Positions 15,626 through 24,952 are shown, counted from the stretch's first letter. The stretch is 39,721 bases of DNA from CAZUVQ01 sp964623915 (GCA_964623915.1 CAZUVQ010000001.1:1-39721), one strand, 5' to 3'. Notes: generated by a model from the letters alone, not told the origin. Numbers and translations are program-made.

Positions 15626-16579
15626 AACTTTTTGTATGAGATTATTCTTTTCATTATCAGATAAAAAAGCTGCATTAACAGCATTGGTAAGTAGCAGTGC
15701 TTTTTCTTTTTCAGTTATTCCAAAATATTTTTTTATAAGCTCGAACTCTTTTTTTATGGTTGTGTCAGATACAGTCATATTATCAGTATTGACAGTTACA
15801 CAAACCCCCAAATCAAGAAATTGTTTTATAGGATGGTTTTGTATTTTATTAACTGCTTTTGTTTGATAATTGCTTGTGACGCACATTTCTATGGGTATCT
15901 GTTCTTTTATCAAAAGAGATAAAAGCTCTTTATCTTCTGCGGCATGAACACCGTGACCTATGCGACGTGCGCCCATAGTCAGGGCATCTTTAACGCTTTC
16001 TGCACCGTCTGCCTCACCAGCGTGAATTATATAAGGAATACCCAATTTTTGCGCCAATTCAAATAAATCAAAATAATTTTTAGTTTTATATATTGCCTCC
16101 GCACCTGCTAAGTCAAGAGCTACAACTCCCTTTCCAATATACTCTTTTGCAACAGAAATTGTTTCAATATTTTTATTAATATCTGCACCTCGCATTAAGC
16201 AGAGAATTAAATTAGCGTTAAAATCACTTCGGAACAGACCGTGAAGGGCAGAGGCTACAATAGCTTCTTGTGAGCACCCGTTTTTTGTGTGAAGTGATGG
16301 TGCAAAACGTATCTCTGCATACAACACACCCTCTGATTTAAGCCTTTCACAAAGCATATATACTGCTTCTTCAACGGCTTCACCTGTCTGAAGAACAGAT
16401 AAAGGCAAATCAAAGCAAGCAAGGTACTCCTGTAAGCTTTTGCAATCGTCAGGGCATACAAGGTGCGGTAATAGTTCTAAAGGTGTATGGTATGGCAGAG
16501 CTATTCCCTGTGTTTTTGCAAGCTTTATTATGTTTTCTGGTGTCAGGGAACCGTCTAAATGCAAATGTAGGTCAATCAT
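15605..16579 (-). CDS. add: Adenosine deaminase
   Basis: 324 residues converting adenosine to inosine. Zinc ligands are H5 and H7 in DLHLHLDGSL, H186 in HAGEAD and D266 in VNTDN. E189 is the catalytic proton shuttle and H209 lies in RIGHGVHA. The start ATG 16579 is chosen because aaaggag precedes it by 6 nt and the protein then begins at the conserved MIDLHLHLDG; an upstream extension of 20 codons has no support. It lies 20 nt after punA in the same direction. Inosine made here is the substrate of that phosphorylase, so this is a purine salvage operon. Confidence 0.94.
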   Translation of the reverse strand: MIDLHLHLDGSLTPENIIKLAKTQGIALPYHTPLELLPHLVCPDDCKSLQEYLACFDLPLSVLQTGEAVEEAVYMLCERLKSEGVLYAEIRFAPSLHTKNGCSQEAIVASALHGLFRSDFNANLILCLMRGADINKNIETISVAKEYIGKGVVALDLAGAEAIYKTKNYFDLFELAQKLGIPYIIHAGEADGAESVKDALTMGARRIGHGVHAAEDKELLSLLIKEQIPIEMCVTSNYQTKAVNKIQNHPIKQFLDLGVCVTVNTDNMTVSDTTIKKEFELIKKYFGITEKEKALLLTNAVNAAFLSDNEKNNLIQKVLNIKFC

Positions 16580-16599
16580 TTTTTGCTCCTTTAGATTTC

Positions 16600-17421
16600 T
16601 TAGCCTATATTTATAACAGAATTTTTTATAAGCGAACAAAAGCTTGGTGCAGCTTTCTCTGCCGCCGCTTTGACTTCCTCATGGGAAAGAGGATGCGGGT
16701 TTATTCCGGCAGCCATATTTGAAATAAGACTTAGTCCACAGACAGAAAGCCCCATGTGTTTTGCCGCAATTGCCTCGCATGCAGTGCTCATTCCTACGGC
16801 ATCGGCACCCAAGGCAGAAATCGCACGAATTTCAGCAGGGCTTTCATATGCAGGACCTGTCAGCTGTAAATATGTGCCTTCCTGTATTTTAATATCAAGG
16901 TTATTTGCAGTGCCAATGATTGTTTCACTCAGCTTTGCCGAGTATATTTCAGACATATCCGGAAAACGTGTGCCAAGTTTTTCAATATTTTCTCCAATTA
17001 ATGGGGATGGCACAAAAAACGAAATCTGGTCACGTATAAGCATTAAATCACCTGCTGCAAAGGCTGGGTTTACACCGCCTGCGGCATTTGTGATAAACAA
17101 AATCTCAGCACCCAACAATCCCATTATTCTCGTTGGCATTACAACATCAGCCATGGAATAGCCCTCATAAAAATGAACCCTTCCCTGCATTGCGACAATG
17201 GGCATGGTCCCCACATAACCAAACACAAAACGGCCGGCATGGCCGCTTATGGTTGACACAGGGAACGACGGTATGTCAGAATAATTGACATAGCCGCATA
17301 CGTCAATTTCCGATGCAAAACCGCCAAGCCCCGAACCTAATATTAAGCCGATTTTCGGTTTTAAATCAATTGTTTTTTTTACAGTATTTACGCATTTAAT
17401 TAGTTTTTCATATTCAGTCAA
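16600..17421 (-). CDS. punA: Purine-nucleoside phosphorylase (inosine/guanosine type)
   Basis: 273 residues of the trimeric PNP family. GSGLGGFA at 29-36 binds phosphate, SGHAGRFVFG at 59-68 and GRVHFYEGY at 80-88 supply phosphate-binding histidines, TNAAGG sits at 111-116, and the base-binding E and N lie in the C-terminal third. It splits inosine or guanosine into base and ribose-1-phosphate. The start is TTG at 17421, with a GGGGG ribosome binding site just upstream, the same unusual TTG plus G-run combination as nadK. It is the first gene of the operon with add. Confidence 0.94.
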   Translation of the reverse strand: MTEYEKLIKCVNTVKKTIDLKPKIGLILGSGLGGFASEIDVCGYVNYSDIPSFPVSTISGHAGRFVFGYVGTMPIVAMQGRVHFYEGYSMADVVMPTRIMGLLGAEILFITNAAGGVNPAFAAGDLMLIRDQISFFVPSPLIGENIEKLGTRFPDMSEIYSAKLSETIIGTANNLDIKIQEGTYLQLTGPAYESPAEIRAISALGADAVGMSTACEAIAAKHMGLSVCGLSLISNMAAGINPHPLSHEEVKAAAEKAAPSFCSLIKNSVINIG

Positions 17422-17450
17422 TAAAATACCCCCTTATGTGTGCTGAAAAC

Positions 17451-17479
17451 AGTATATCACATAATATTTTGTTGTTCAA
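17451..17479 (-). promoter_or_regulatory. Sigma-A-type promoter of the punA-add operon
   Basis: On the minus strand, TTGAAC (17479-17474), a 17-bp spacer and TATACT (17456-17451) with a TGA extension before the -10. Confidence 0.7.
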
Positions 17480-17570
17480 GGTTACTGATTATTTTTATTG
17501 TTAAATTTTTCCAAGCATTTATTTTTAATAGTTTTTTGGAACAATAATGATATAAATCGCTTTTCTTATG

Positions 17571-17601
17571 TGAGTAGTGGAATTTTATTATAGACATTCT
17601 A
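17571..17601 (+). promoter_or_regulatory. Candidate sigma-G (forespore) promoter of the spore-protein gene
   Basis: TGAGTA (17571-17576), an 18-bp spacer and CATTCTA (17595-17601). This compares with the Bacillus sigma-G consensus TGAATA / CATnnTA. It would start transcription about 80 nt before the ATG. No good vegetative -35/-10 pair was found nearby. Confidence 0.5.
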
Positions 17602-17689
17602 AAACATACCAGCATATATTAATTCAAAATACAAAAGATATGATTGTGACAAATTCACAAAAAAAATTAATTTAAGGAGAGTTTTAATT

Positions 17690-17884
17690 ATGGCAAGTAA
17701 TAATAGAAAAGTAGTACCCGAAGCTCGTGCAGCACTTGATAAATTTAAAATGGAAGTAGCCAACGAAGTTGGTGTAACTTTAAAGCAGGGTTATAATGGT
17801 GACATCTCAGCCAGACAGGCAGGTTCAATAGGCGGTAACATGGTTCGTAAGATGGTTGAAGCATACGAAAATGGCATTAAATAA
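17690..17884 (+). CDS. Alpha/beta-type small acid-soluble spore protein
   Basis: 64 residues, the normal size. The two family blocks are present: a germination-protease recognition region around FKMEVANEVGV (19-29) and the DNA-binding GYNGDISARQAGSIGGNMV (34-52). Known: these proteins coat spore DNA, protect it from UV and heat, and are degraded at germination to feed amino acids. aaggag precedes the ATG. The gene stands alone, with a sigma-G-like promoter and its own terminator, as expected for expression only in the forespore. It is direct evidence that the organism makes, or descends from makers of, endospores. Confidence 0.96.
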   Translation: MASNNRKVVPEARAALDKFKMEVANEVGVTLKQGYNGDISARQAGSIGGNMVRKMVEAYENGIK

Positions 17885-17899
17885 TTAAAGCAGGTAAAG

Positions 17900-17933
17900 G
17901 GGCTGCCACTAATGAGGCAGCCCTATTTAATTT
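17900..17933 (+). terminator. Intrinsic terminator of the spore-protein gene
   Basis: The perfect 8-bp GC-rich stem gggctgcc / ggcagccc (17900-17907, 17916-17923) is followed by the T-rich stretch tatttaattt. Confidence 0.8.
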
Positions 17934-17943
17934 AAACTCATTA

Positions 17944-17972
17944 TTGACAAAATTGCAATAATATGATACACA
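17944..17972 (+). promoter_or_regulatory. Possible promoter of the NYN-domain gene
   Basis: A consensus TTGACA (17944-17949), 17 bp, then TACACA (17967-17972) with an upstream TGA. The -10 is weak, so an extended -10 promoter is likely. Confidence 0.45.
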
Positions 17973-18004
17973 TATTAATATAAAACGAAAGTAAGGTGTT
18001 TTTT

Positions 18005-18739
18005 GTGGAGGATATGAACGATTTAAGGTTTGCAGTCTTGATTGATGCGGATAATATACCTTATTCAAATATTAAAGGCATAATGGAGGAAATTGCAAGA
18101 TACGGTACTCCTACGTTTAAAAGAATATATGGTGACTGGACAAAACCCAATCTATCAGGCTGGAAGGATGTTTTGCTTGAAAATGCAATAACTCCCATAC
18201 AGCAATACGGCTATACTACCGGGAAGAACTCGACAGACTCTGCAATGATTATAGATGCAATGGATATACTTTATTCGGGGAAAGCAGATGGTTTCTGTAT
18301 CGTTTCAAGCGACAGTGATTTTACGCGGCTTGCAATAAGGTTGAGGGAAGCGGGTAAAAAAGTAATTGGAATTGGTGAAAAAAAGACTCCTAATCCATTT
18401 ATTGTAGCATGTGAGAAGTTTATTTATATAGAAATAATTAATGCACCTTTTGATAAAAAAGTTGCCGCACATGAATCGGAGATGGATAATATAGAAAAGG
18501 AAGGTCTTATAAGAATTATTTCTTCTGCGATAGATGACCTTGCCGATGATAATGGATGGGCATTTTTAGGTGAAGTAGGTAACTTGTTATTAAAAAAACA
18601 ACCTGATTTTGACCCCAGAAACTACGGCTTTTTAAAGCTGACTCCACTAATAAATAGCTTAGGCACATTTGAAATAGATGAGAGAGGCGCATCAAAAAAA
18701 CATATTAAATTGATATATATACGCAATAAAGACAAATAA
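18005..18739 (+). CDS. NYN-domain nuclease-like protein with C-terminal LOTUS/OST-HTH-like domain
   Basis: About 244 residues. The N-terminal NYN domain (about 7-145) is a PIN-like fold with acidic residues D14/D16 in VLIDADN, D in GKNSTDSAMIID, and SSDSDF. The C-terminal segment (about 160-240), with ISSAIDDLAD, GWAFLGEVGNLL and DPRNYGFLKLTPLI, resembles a LOTUS/OST-HTH RNA-binding domain. Known: this pairing suggests RNA processing or RNA binding, with the target unknown in bacteria. GTG 18005 is preferred because aaggtg lies 8 nt upstream; ATG 18014 is too close to its ggagg, and GTG 17996 lies within the upstream aaggtg. It has its own terminator. Confidence 0.88.
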   Translation: MEDMNDLRFAVLIDADNIPYSNIKGIMEEIARYGTPTFKRIYGDWTKPNLSGWKDVLLENAITPIQQYGYTTGKNSTDSAMIIDAMDILYSGKADGFCIVSSDSDFTRLAIRLREAGKKVIGIGEKKTPNPFIVACEKFIYIEIINAPFDKKVAAHESEMDNIEKEGLIRIISSAIDDLADDNGWAFLGEVGNLLLKKQPDFDPRNYGFLKLTPLINSLGTFEIDERGASKKHIKLIYIRNKDK

Positions 18740-18750
18740 GTACATGAAAT

Positions 18751-18782
18751 ATCAAGGCAGAATAAAACTGCCTTGATTTTAT
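18751..18782 (+). terminator. Intrinsic terminator of the NYN-domain gene
   Basis: The perfect 10-bp stem atcaaggcag / ctgccttgat (18751-18760, 18768-18777) is followed by tttat. The remaining spacer up to 18986 shows nothing else. Confidence 0.8.
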
Positions 18783-18986
18783 ATCTATCATTGTTATTAC
18801 AATGCTGATTACCTTTAAATTTCTACTTTTTCTGAACTAAAAACTTTTTTAAATCTGCCGTAATATTCTTTTTAATTCATTTTTCAGTAAAATAAGCATA
18901 TCGTCATGTTGATACTTAGTATTCATGAAATTAAATATACTTTTTCATACACTTTTTTGAAAGTTAACTATGCTTTCAATTAACTA

Positions 18987-19015
18987 TTGAATATTTTTGA
19001 TTTTTGTGGTATAAT
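18987..19015 (+). promoter_or_regulatory. Sigma-A-type promoter of the recJ-rel gene cluster
   Basis: TTGAAT (18987-18992), a 17-bp spacer and consensus TATAAT (19010-19015) with a TGG extended -10. The transcript would begin near 19022, which supports the ATG start of recJ at 19043. Confidence 0.8.
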
Positions 19016-19042
19016 TGTTTAAAATTATTATTGGAGTACACT

Positions 19043-20749
19043 ATGGATAAGAACTGGAATTTTTTATGTGATAAGCTTTTAAAGAAAGACATTGCGGAAA
19101 CATCTGCCCGTCTTGGTGTTTCTCAGGTATTTTCTGTTATTTTGCTAAACAGGGAAGTAAAACTGTCAGATATTTCCGAACTGGTATATTGTGACTTTTC
19201 AAAACTTTATGACCCCTTTTTATTAAAGGATATGGAGATTGCCGTATCTGAGATAAATAAATCAATATCAGAAGGTGATAAAATTACTGTTTATGGTGAT
19301 TATGATGTTGATGGAATAGCCTCCGTTGTAATGCTTGTAAGATATTTAAGAAGCCGTGGCGCACAGTGTGATGCCTATATACCGGACAGGGAATCTGAAG
19401 GGTATGGCTTAAACTGTGAGGCTATAAAAAAAATATCCGAAAACGGCACAAATCTTATTATTACAGTTGATAACGGGATAACTGCAACTGCTGAGGCAGA
19501 GTATGTAAAAACACTCGGGTTAAAGATGATAATAACTGACCATCATGCCTGTGGTGAAAACCTTCCCGATGCGATTGCAGTTGTTAACCCCAAAAGAAAT
19601 GAGTGCCAATATCCTTTTAGGGAGCTTTCAGGTGCAGGTGTTTGTTTTAAATTGCTTTGTGCACTTGATGGAAATACAGAAAAAATCGCATCATTATATT
19701 CCGAATATGTTTCGATTGCAACTATTGCTGATGTCGTATCGCTAAAAGATGAAAACAGGATTCTTGCGAAAATAGGCATTAAGAAGATAAGAAATGAGAA
19801 GATACCATGGGTTGATGCTTTGCTCGACACGTCATCAATCGAGAAAGAAAAGACATGCTCTTATCATATAGGATTTATGATTGCGCCAAGGATTAATGCT
19901 GCCGGCAGAATCGGCACTGCAGACATTGCACTTAAGCTCATGTTTTCAGATGATTTTGATACTGCATATGAATATGCTGAGTTTTTAAATTCTGAGAATT
20001 GCAGAAGAAAAGAAATTGGTGACAAGATATTTAAAGAAGCCATAGAAATCATTGAAAACGGAGATTATAAAGATAAAAAGGTAATTGTTCTTGCCAAGGA
20101 GCACTGGCATCAGGGAGTAATAGGTATCACAGCATCGCGTATTGCAGATATTTATCATAAAAACGTATTTCTTTTATCTGTTTGCGGAGATATTGCCAAG
20201 GGTTCAGCAAGAAGTGTTCCCGGCTTTAATTTATATGATGCACTGACTGAGTGTTCTTGCTGTCTGTCAAAGTTCGGCGGTCATGATATGGCTGCGGGAT
20301 TGACTATTTTCACAGATAAGATTGAGGAATTTGAAGAAAAAGTAAATTTATATGCCGACAGCGTGCTTAATGATGAAAATATGGTGCCATCCATTAATAT
20401 AGATTGCAGATTATCATGCGAAGGCTCTCTTGTAAAGCTTTGCCATGAGATTAATAAACTTGAGCCATTTGGAACAGGAAATACAAAACCGGTTTTTGCT
20501 ATAATGAATGCAAAAATAAGAGCCATCCGCCTTACAAGGGACGGCAAGCATTTGCTTGTTAAATTTGTAAAAAACAATGTTGAGCTTTCTGCAATAGGAT
20601 TTGGTATGGCCGAAGAAGCGAAAAAAATATCTGTGAGTGATGTTGTAAATATTGCCGGAAAACTTGAACTTAATGAATATCTTGGCAATATTACCCCTCA
20701 GGTACATATAGTTGATATAAAGGCGGTTGAGAATGTACAACAACATTGA
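19043..20749 (+). CDS. recJ: Single-stranded-DNA-specific exonuclease RecJ
   Basis: 568 residues. The DHH phosphoesterase core has D86/D88/D90 in YGDYDVDGIAS, TVDNGI, and the family signature D166-H167-H168 in TDHHA. The DHHA1 domain has FGGHDMAAG at about 410-418, and an OB-fold C-terminus follows. Known: RecJ degrades single-stranded DNA 5' to 3' in recombination and repair, using Mn or Mg ions. The start at 19043 is set by ttggag 7 nt upstream; an upstream TTG start falls before the promoter's predicted start site. The 3' end overlaps rel by 17 nt. The apt gene often found between recJ and rel is absent. Confidence 0.95.
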   Translation: MDKNWNFLCDKLLKKDIAETSARLGVSQVFSVILLNREVKLSDISELVYCDFSKLYDPFLLKDMEIAVSEINKSISEGDKITVYGDYDVDGIASVVMLVRYLRSRGAQCDAYIPDRESEGYGLNCEAIKKISENGTNLIITVDNGITATAEAEYVKTLGLKMIITDHHACGENLPDAIAVVNPKRNECQYPFRELSGAGVCFKLLCALDGNTEKIASLYSEYVSIATIADVVSLKDENRILAKIGIKKIRNEKIPWVDALLDTSSIEKEKTCSYHIGFMIAPRINAAGRIGTADIALKLMFSDDFDTAYEYAEFLNSENCRRKEIGDKIFKEAIEIIENGDYKDKKVIVLAKEHWHQGVIGITASRIADIYHKNVFLLSVCGDIAKGSARSVPGFNLYDALTECSCCLSKFGGHDMAAGLTIFTDKIEEFEEKVNLYADSVLNDENMVPSINIDCRLSCEGSLVKLCHEINKLEPFGTGNTKPVFAIMNAKIRAIRLTRDGKHLLVKFVKNNVELSAIGFGMAEEAKKISVSDVVNIAGKLELNEYLGNITPQVHIVDIKAVENVQQH

Positions 20750-22937
20750 AAGTTTAATAGAAAAAGTGGCTTCATATATTCCCAATATTGATATTTCTAA
20801 AATAAAAGAAGCCTATGAATATGCAAAAAACGCGCATAAAGACCAGAAGAGAGATTCAGGTGAACCTTATATAATTCACCCGCTTGAAGTTGCCCATATT
20901 CTTGCAGATATGCAGCTTGACCACAATGCAATTATAGCAGGAATACTGCACGATGTTATAGAGGATACACAAAGCAGTTATCAGGACGTTTCTGAACATT
21001 TCGGTGAAGAGGTTGCCTTGCTTGTTGAAGGTGTTACAAAGCTTGACAAAATAGAGTTCACAACAAAAGAAGACCAGCAGATTGAATCGCTTCGCAAGAT
21101 GTTTCTTGCAATGGCAAAGGATGTAAGGGTAATACTTATAAAGCTTGCCGACAGGCTGCATAATATGCGGACGCTTCGCAATGTCAAACCGGAAAAACAG
21201 CTACTTAAGGCGCGTGAAACGCTTGAAGTTTATGCCCCCATAGCACACAGGTTGGGTATATCATCCATAAAAAGTGAGCTTGAAGATTTATCACTGCGCC
21301 ACCTCGATTCTGTAGCTTACTATGAGATTGCGGAAAGCATAAAACAGAAAAAAGTTGAAAGAGACAGATATATTGAAGACATCAAAAAAACCATTAAAGA
21401 AAAGCTTTGTGAGCTCAATATTGAAGCCACTATTGCAGGTAGGGCAAAAAACATTTACAGTATTTTCAGAAAAATGTATGCTCAAAATAAATCTATTGAA
21501 GAAATATACGATTTATTTGCTGTAAGGGTTATTGTCAATACAATAAATGAATGTTACGCTGTTTTAGGCATGGTGCATGAGCTTTATATTCCTATACCCG
21601 GTAGGTTTAAAGACTATATTGCAATGCCAAAGCCCAATATGTACCAGTCACTTCACAGCACTGTTATTGGTCCGGAGGGGTTGCCTTGTGAAATTCAGAT
21701 AAGAACTTACGATATGCATAATACAGCAGAAAATGGTATAGCTGCGCACTGGAAATACAAGGATGGAGTAACAGGGAAGGTTGATGATGCTGACATTAAG
21801 CTTGTCTGGATAAGACAGTTTTTAGATATTCAGAAGGATTTGGATGATGCTGAAGACTTTATGCAGTCGTTGAAAATCGACCTTTTTGCGGATGAAGTAT
21901 TTGTTTTCACACCCAAAGGCGATGTAATAAATCTTCCTGCAGGCTCAACGCCAATAGATTTTGCATTTGCTATTCACAGCGCTGTTGGCAGTAGGATGAT
22001 GGGGGCTAAGGTTAACTCAAAAATTGTACCTCTTGACTATCAGTTGACAACAGGTGACATTGTTGAGGTATTAACATCATCATCTATTCACGGCCCGAAT
22101 CTCGATTGGCTTAGTATAGCTAAAACTTCACAGGCAAAAAGCAAAATTAATCAGTGGTTTAAAAAGGAACGACGTGAAGAAAATGTTATTATCGGAAAAG
22201 AGCTTATTGATAAAGAGGTTAAAAAGCTTGGGCTTTCGATGGCTTCACTTTTCAAGAAAGAATACCTTGAGCTTTGCCTCAAAAGGTTTGGTTTTGCAAC
22301 GGTTGAGGATATGTATGCATCTGTTGGATACGGAAGCATATCAGCTAACAGGTTTATTACAAGATTAAAAAGATTTAACAAGGAATACCTTATCAAGGAG
22401 GCAGAAGAGCTTGCCGCATCACAGCCGCCTGCTGAAATAACACGTAAAGCCGCGCCTGGGTCAAATATAGCTGTCAAGGGAATAGACAACTGTCTTGTCA
22501 GGGTTTCACGCTGCTGCACGCCGCTTCCCGGTGACGAGATTATTGGCTATATTACAAAAGGCAGAGGTGTCAGTGTTCACAGGAAGGACTGTGTGAATAT
22601 CAGGACGGATTTGTTGAGCGAAGAAGAAAAGTCAAGAATTATTGAATGTTTCTGGGTTGAGCAGACTCAAGGTAAATTTATATGTGACTTAATTATTGAA
22701 TCAACTGACAGACAAGGTCTGCTTGTTGACATTACTATTTCGGTAGGTGATTTGAAAATCAGTATAAGGTCAATGAATTCCCGTATCAGCAAGAATAAAA
22801 TTGCAATAATTGAGCTTACTATCGAAGTGTCTGAGGCAGAACAGCTCAACAACCTAATAAAAAGGCTTTATACCATTCCCGGAGTTTATAATGTTGTAAG
22901 GTCTCATACAGGAGGTTCTGATAATGCAGGTCTCTAA
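20733..22937 (+). CDS. rel: Bifunctional (p)ppGpp synthetase/hydrolase Rel
   Basis: 734 residues. The HD hydrolase domain (about 25-180) contains H49 and H73-D74 of GILHDVIEDT. The synthetase domain (about 230-345) contains RFKDYIAMPK, YQSLH and EIQIRT. TGS is at about 385-445, then a helical and zinc-finger region with CCTPLPGD, and a C-terminal ACT domain at about 660-734. The RFKD motif is the RxKD type of bifunctional enzymes, not the ExDD of synthesis-only RelA. It starts inside the recJ 3' end, with aaggcgg 6 nt before the ATG. It controls the stringent response. Confidence 0.96.
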   Translation: MYNNIESLIEKVASYIPNIDISKIKEAYEYAKNAHKDQKRDSGEPYIIHPLEVAHILADMQLDHNAIIAGILHDVIEDTQSSYQDVSEHFGEEVALLVEGVTKLDKIEFTTKEDQQIESLRKMFLAMAKDVRVILIKLADRLHNMRTLRNVKPEKQLLKARETLEVYAPIAHRLGISSIKSELEDLSLRHLDSVAYYEIAESIKQKKVERDRYIEDIKKTIKEKLCELNIEATIAGRAKNIYSIFRKMYAQNKSIEEIYDLFAVRVIVNTINECYAVLGMVHELYIPIPGRFKDYIAMPKPNMYQSLHSTVIGPEGLPCEIQIRTYDMHNTAENGIAAHWKYKDGVTGKVDDADIKLVWIRQFLDIQKDLDDAEDFMQSLKIDLFADEVFVFTPKGDVINLPAGSTPIDFAFAIHSAVGSRMMGAKVNSKIVPLDYQLTTGDIVEVLTSSSIHGPNLDWLSIAKTSQAKSKINQWFKKERREENVIIGKELIDKEVKKLGLSMASLFKKEYLELCLKRFGFATVEDMYASVGYGSISANRFITRLKRFNKEYLIKEAEELAASQPPAEITRKAAPGSNIAVKGIDNCLVRVSRCCTPLPGDEIIGYITKGRGVSVHRKDCVNIRTDLLSEEEKSRIIECFWVEQTQGKFICDLIIESTDRQGLLVDITISVGDLKISIRSMNSRISKNKIAIIELTIEVSEAEQLNNLIKRLYTIPGVYNVVRSHTGGSDNAGL

Positions 22938-23535
22938 AATTGTTACAAATCCCATGGGGGAGAACTGTTATATTATTAAAGATGATGGCTTTTGTGCAAT
23001 AGTTGACCCCGGCGGTGGGGCAGAGGCAATTCTCAAACAAACAGCCGGTACAACTGTTAAATATATATTGCTCACTCACGGTCATTTTGACCATATTCTT
23101 GCAGTAGCCGATATAAAAAGAAAAACAGGCGCAATGGTTGTTATTTCAAGAGAAGACGCTCCCATGCTCTCTGATGAGAGTTTAAACCTCGCAAAAAGGG
23201 TTGGATCATCTTATGAAAAAGCGGAAGCTGACATAAAAGTTTCAGACGGTGATACAATAAATATAGGTAATACAAACTTTGCGGTTATCGCAACACCGGG
23301 GCACACAATAGGTAGTGTTTGTTACTTTACCGAAGGTATTTTATTTTCCGGTGATACGCTTTTTCGGGGGACTATAGGGAACATTGAGTATGAGAATAAG
23401 AGTATAATGAAAAGCTCCCTCAAAAAATTAATGGACTTACCCGATGATACACGTGTATATCCAGGTCACGAAGATGAGACAACGATAGGGTTAGAAAGAA
23501 AGAATAATCCTTATACTGATTTGGGCTGGGAGTGA
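22924..23535 (+). CDS. MBL-fold metal-dependent hydrolase (glyoxalase II-like)
   Basis: 203 residues of the metallo-beta-lactamase fold. The metal motif is THGHFDH (H52, H54, D56, H57), a further histidine sits in TPGHTIGS, D in FSGDTLF and the last histidine in YPGHEDET. A C-terminal substrate domain typical of true glyoxalase II is missing, so the substrate is uncertain. It starts 14 nt inside rel, with aggagg upstream, and ends 4 nt before hemZ, so it is translated with them. This rel-MBL-hemZ order is a common clostridial arrangement. Confidence 0.9.
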   Translation: MQVSKIVTNPMGENCYIIKDDGFCAIVDPGGGAEAILKQTAGTTVKYILLTHGHFDHILAVADIKRKTGAMVVISREDAPMLSDESLNLAKRVGSSYEKAEADIKVSDGDTINIGNTNFAVIATPGHTIGSVCYFTEGILFSGDTLFRGTIGNIEYENKSIMKSSLKKLMDLPDDTRVYPGHEDETTIGLERKNNPYTDLGWE

Positions 23536-23539
23536 TTTT

Positions 23540-24952
23540 GTGACACATGAATTTATCGGGCATAATTTTTCGTATGAAACTGAGCAGATTATTCTGCTTT
23601 TTTTTCCAGATAACCAAAATGTTCACATTAAAAGCACAGCTACAACAAAAGACGGGTTTTATATAGTTGAAACCTTTATACAAGACGGAAATAATAATTC
23701 GCAATACTGTGAAAGGGCCATTTGTGAAACAGAAAAGGAAAAGGCAAATGCGGTTAAAAGGTCATTGTATTTCGCCGCCTTGAAAATTTCAAAGCTTTAT
23801 ACACCTTGGGGAATTCTTACGGGAATACGCCCTTCAAAACCAATTCGGGCAATGCTTGATAAAGGAAAAAGTAGTGCGGAAATTTTAAAGATATATCAAA
23901 ATGAATACCTTGTGTCTTTTGAAAAGCTGAAGCTTGCAATGTCAATCGCAGAAAAAGAGAGAACTCTGATTTCAAGAAACCCTAAAGATGTTTCCGTATA
24001 TATAGGAATACCGTTTTGCCCAACTCGCTGCATTTACTGTTCGTTTATATCTCACGATGCAATAAGAATGAAAAAGCTTATTCCCGTATATACTGAAAAG
24101 CTTTGCCGGGAAATATATGAAACAGGCAAAATAGTAAAGGAGCTTGGCTTAAATTTAAGAACCTTATATTTTGGCGGAGGAACACCTACATCACTTGATG
24201 AAAACTCTCTTTTGCTTCTTACTGATGCTGTTGCAGATTCATTTGATTTCAAAAATCTTGTTGAATACACATTTGAGGCAGGGCGACCTGATACAATAAG
24301 CGATAAGAAACTCGAAATCATAAAAAATGCCGGCGTCAATAGAATGAGCATAAATCCGCAGACGGTGCATGATAAAACGCTTGAAAAAATCGGGAGAAAG
24401 CATACCTTTAATGATTTTTTGAATGCATATAATCTTGCACGTGAAATGGGCTTTAAAAATATAAATTGTGACCTTATAGCGGCACTTCCCGGTGAATCGT
24501 ATGATGATTTTGTAATGTCGGTTGATGCACTGACAAAGCTTGCTCCTGAAAATATAACAATTCACACCCTTTATATTAAAAGGGCAAGTTTTATGAAAAA
24601 CTCCGGCATTGAACTGCCCTCACAATCAGAAGCCGCAATGATGGTTGATTACGGACTTAATATGTGCACTCAAAAGGGGTATAATCCATATTACTTATAT
24701 AAGCAGAAAACAACTTTGGGTAACCTTGAAAATGTAGGGTATGCAAAAGACGGTTATGAGTGTGTTTATAATATTGATACAATGAGCGATACGTGCTCTG
24801 TGCTTGCACTCGGAGCGGGGGGTGTATCAAAGGTAGTATTAGATGACAGAATTGAAAGGGTTTTCAATTACAAAAATGCTGATGAATATATCAGCGGTTT
24901 TGATGAAATATTGAAAAGGAAACAGGCAATTAAAAATTTATATATGGGGTGA
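23540..24952 (+). CDS. hemZ: Coproporphyrinogen dehydrogenase-like radical SAM protein HemZ
   Basis: 470 residues, GTG start 4 nt after the previous stop. The radical SAM 4Fe-4S site is C160-x3-C164-x2-C167 in IPFCPTRCIYCSF. SAM-binding glycines follow in YFGGGTPTSL, and the HemN-like QTVHDKTLEKIGRKH is present. An N-terminal extension of about 150 residues is typical of HemZ and separates it from HemN and HemW. Known: it is the anaerobic-type coproporphyrinogen III oxidase relative of Firmicutes, and in some species its heme role is unproven. No other heme genes are in the window. Confidence 0.92.
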   Translation: MTHEFIGHNFSYETEQIILLFFPDNQNVHIKSTATTKDGFYIVETFIQDGNNNSQYCERAICETEKEKANAVKRSLYFAALKISKLYTPWGILTGIRPSKPIRAMLDKGKSSAEILKIYQNEYLVSFEKLKLAMSIAEKERTLISRNPKDVSVYIGIPFCPTRCIYCSFISHDAIRMKKLIPVYTEKLCREIYETGKIVKELGLNLRTLYFGGGTPTSLDENSLLLLTDAVADSFDFKNLVEYTFEAGRPDTISDKKLEIIKNAGVNRMSINPQTVHDKTLEKIGRKHTFNDFLNAYNLAREMGFKNINCDLIAALPGESYDDFVMSVDALTKLAPENITIHTLYIKRASFMKNSGIELPSQSEAAMMVDYGLNMCTQKGYNPYYLYKQKTTLGNLENVGYAKDGYECVYNIDTMSDTCSVLALGAGGVSKVVLDDRIERVFNYKNADEYISGFDEILKRKQAIKNLYMG

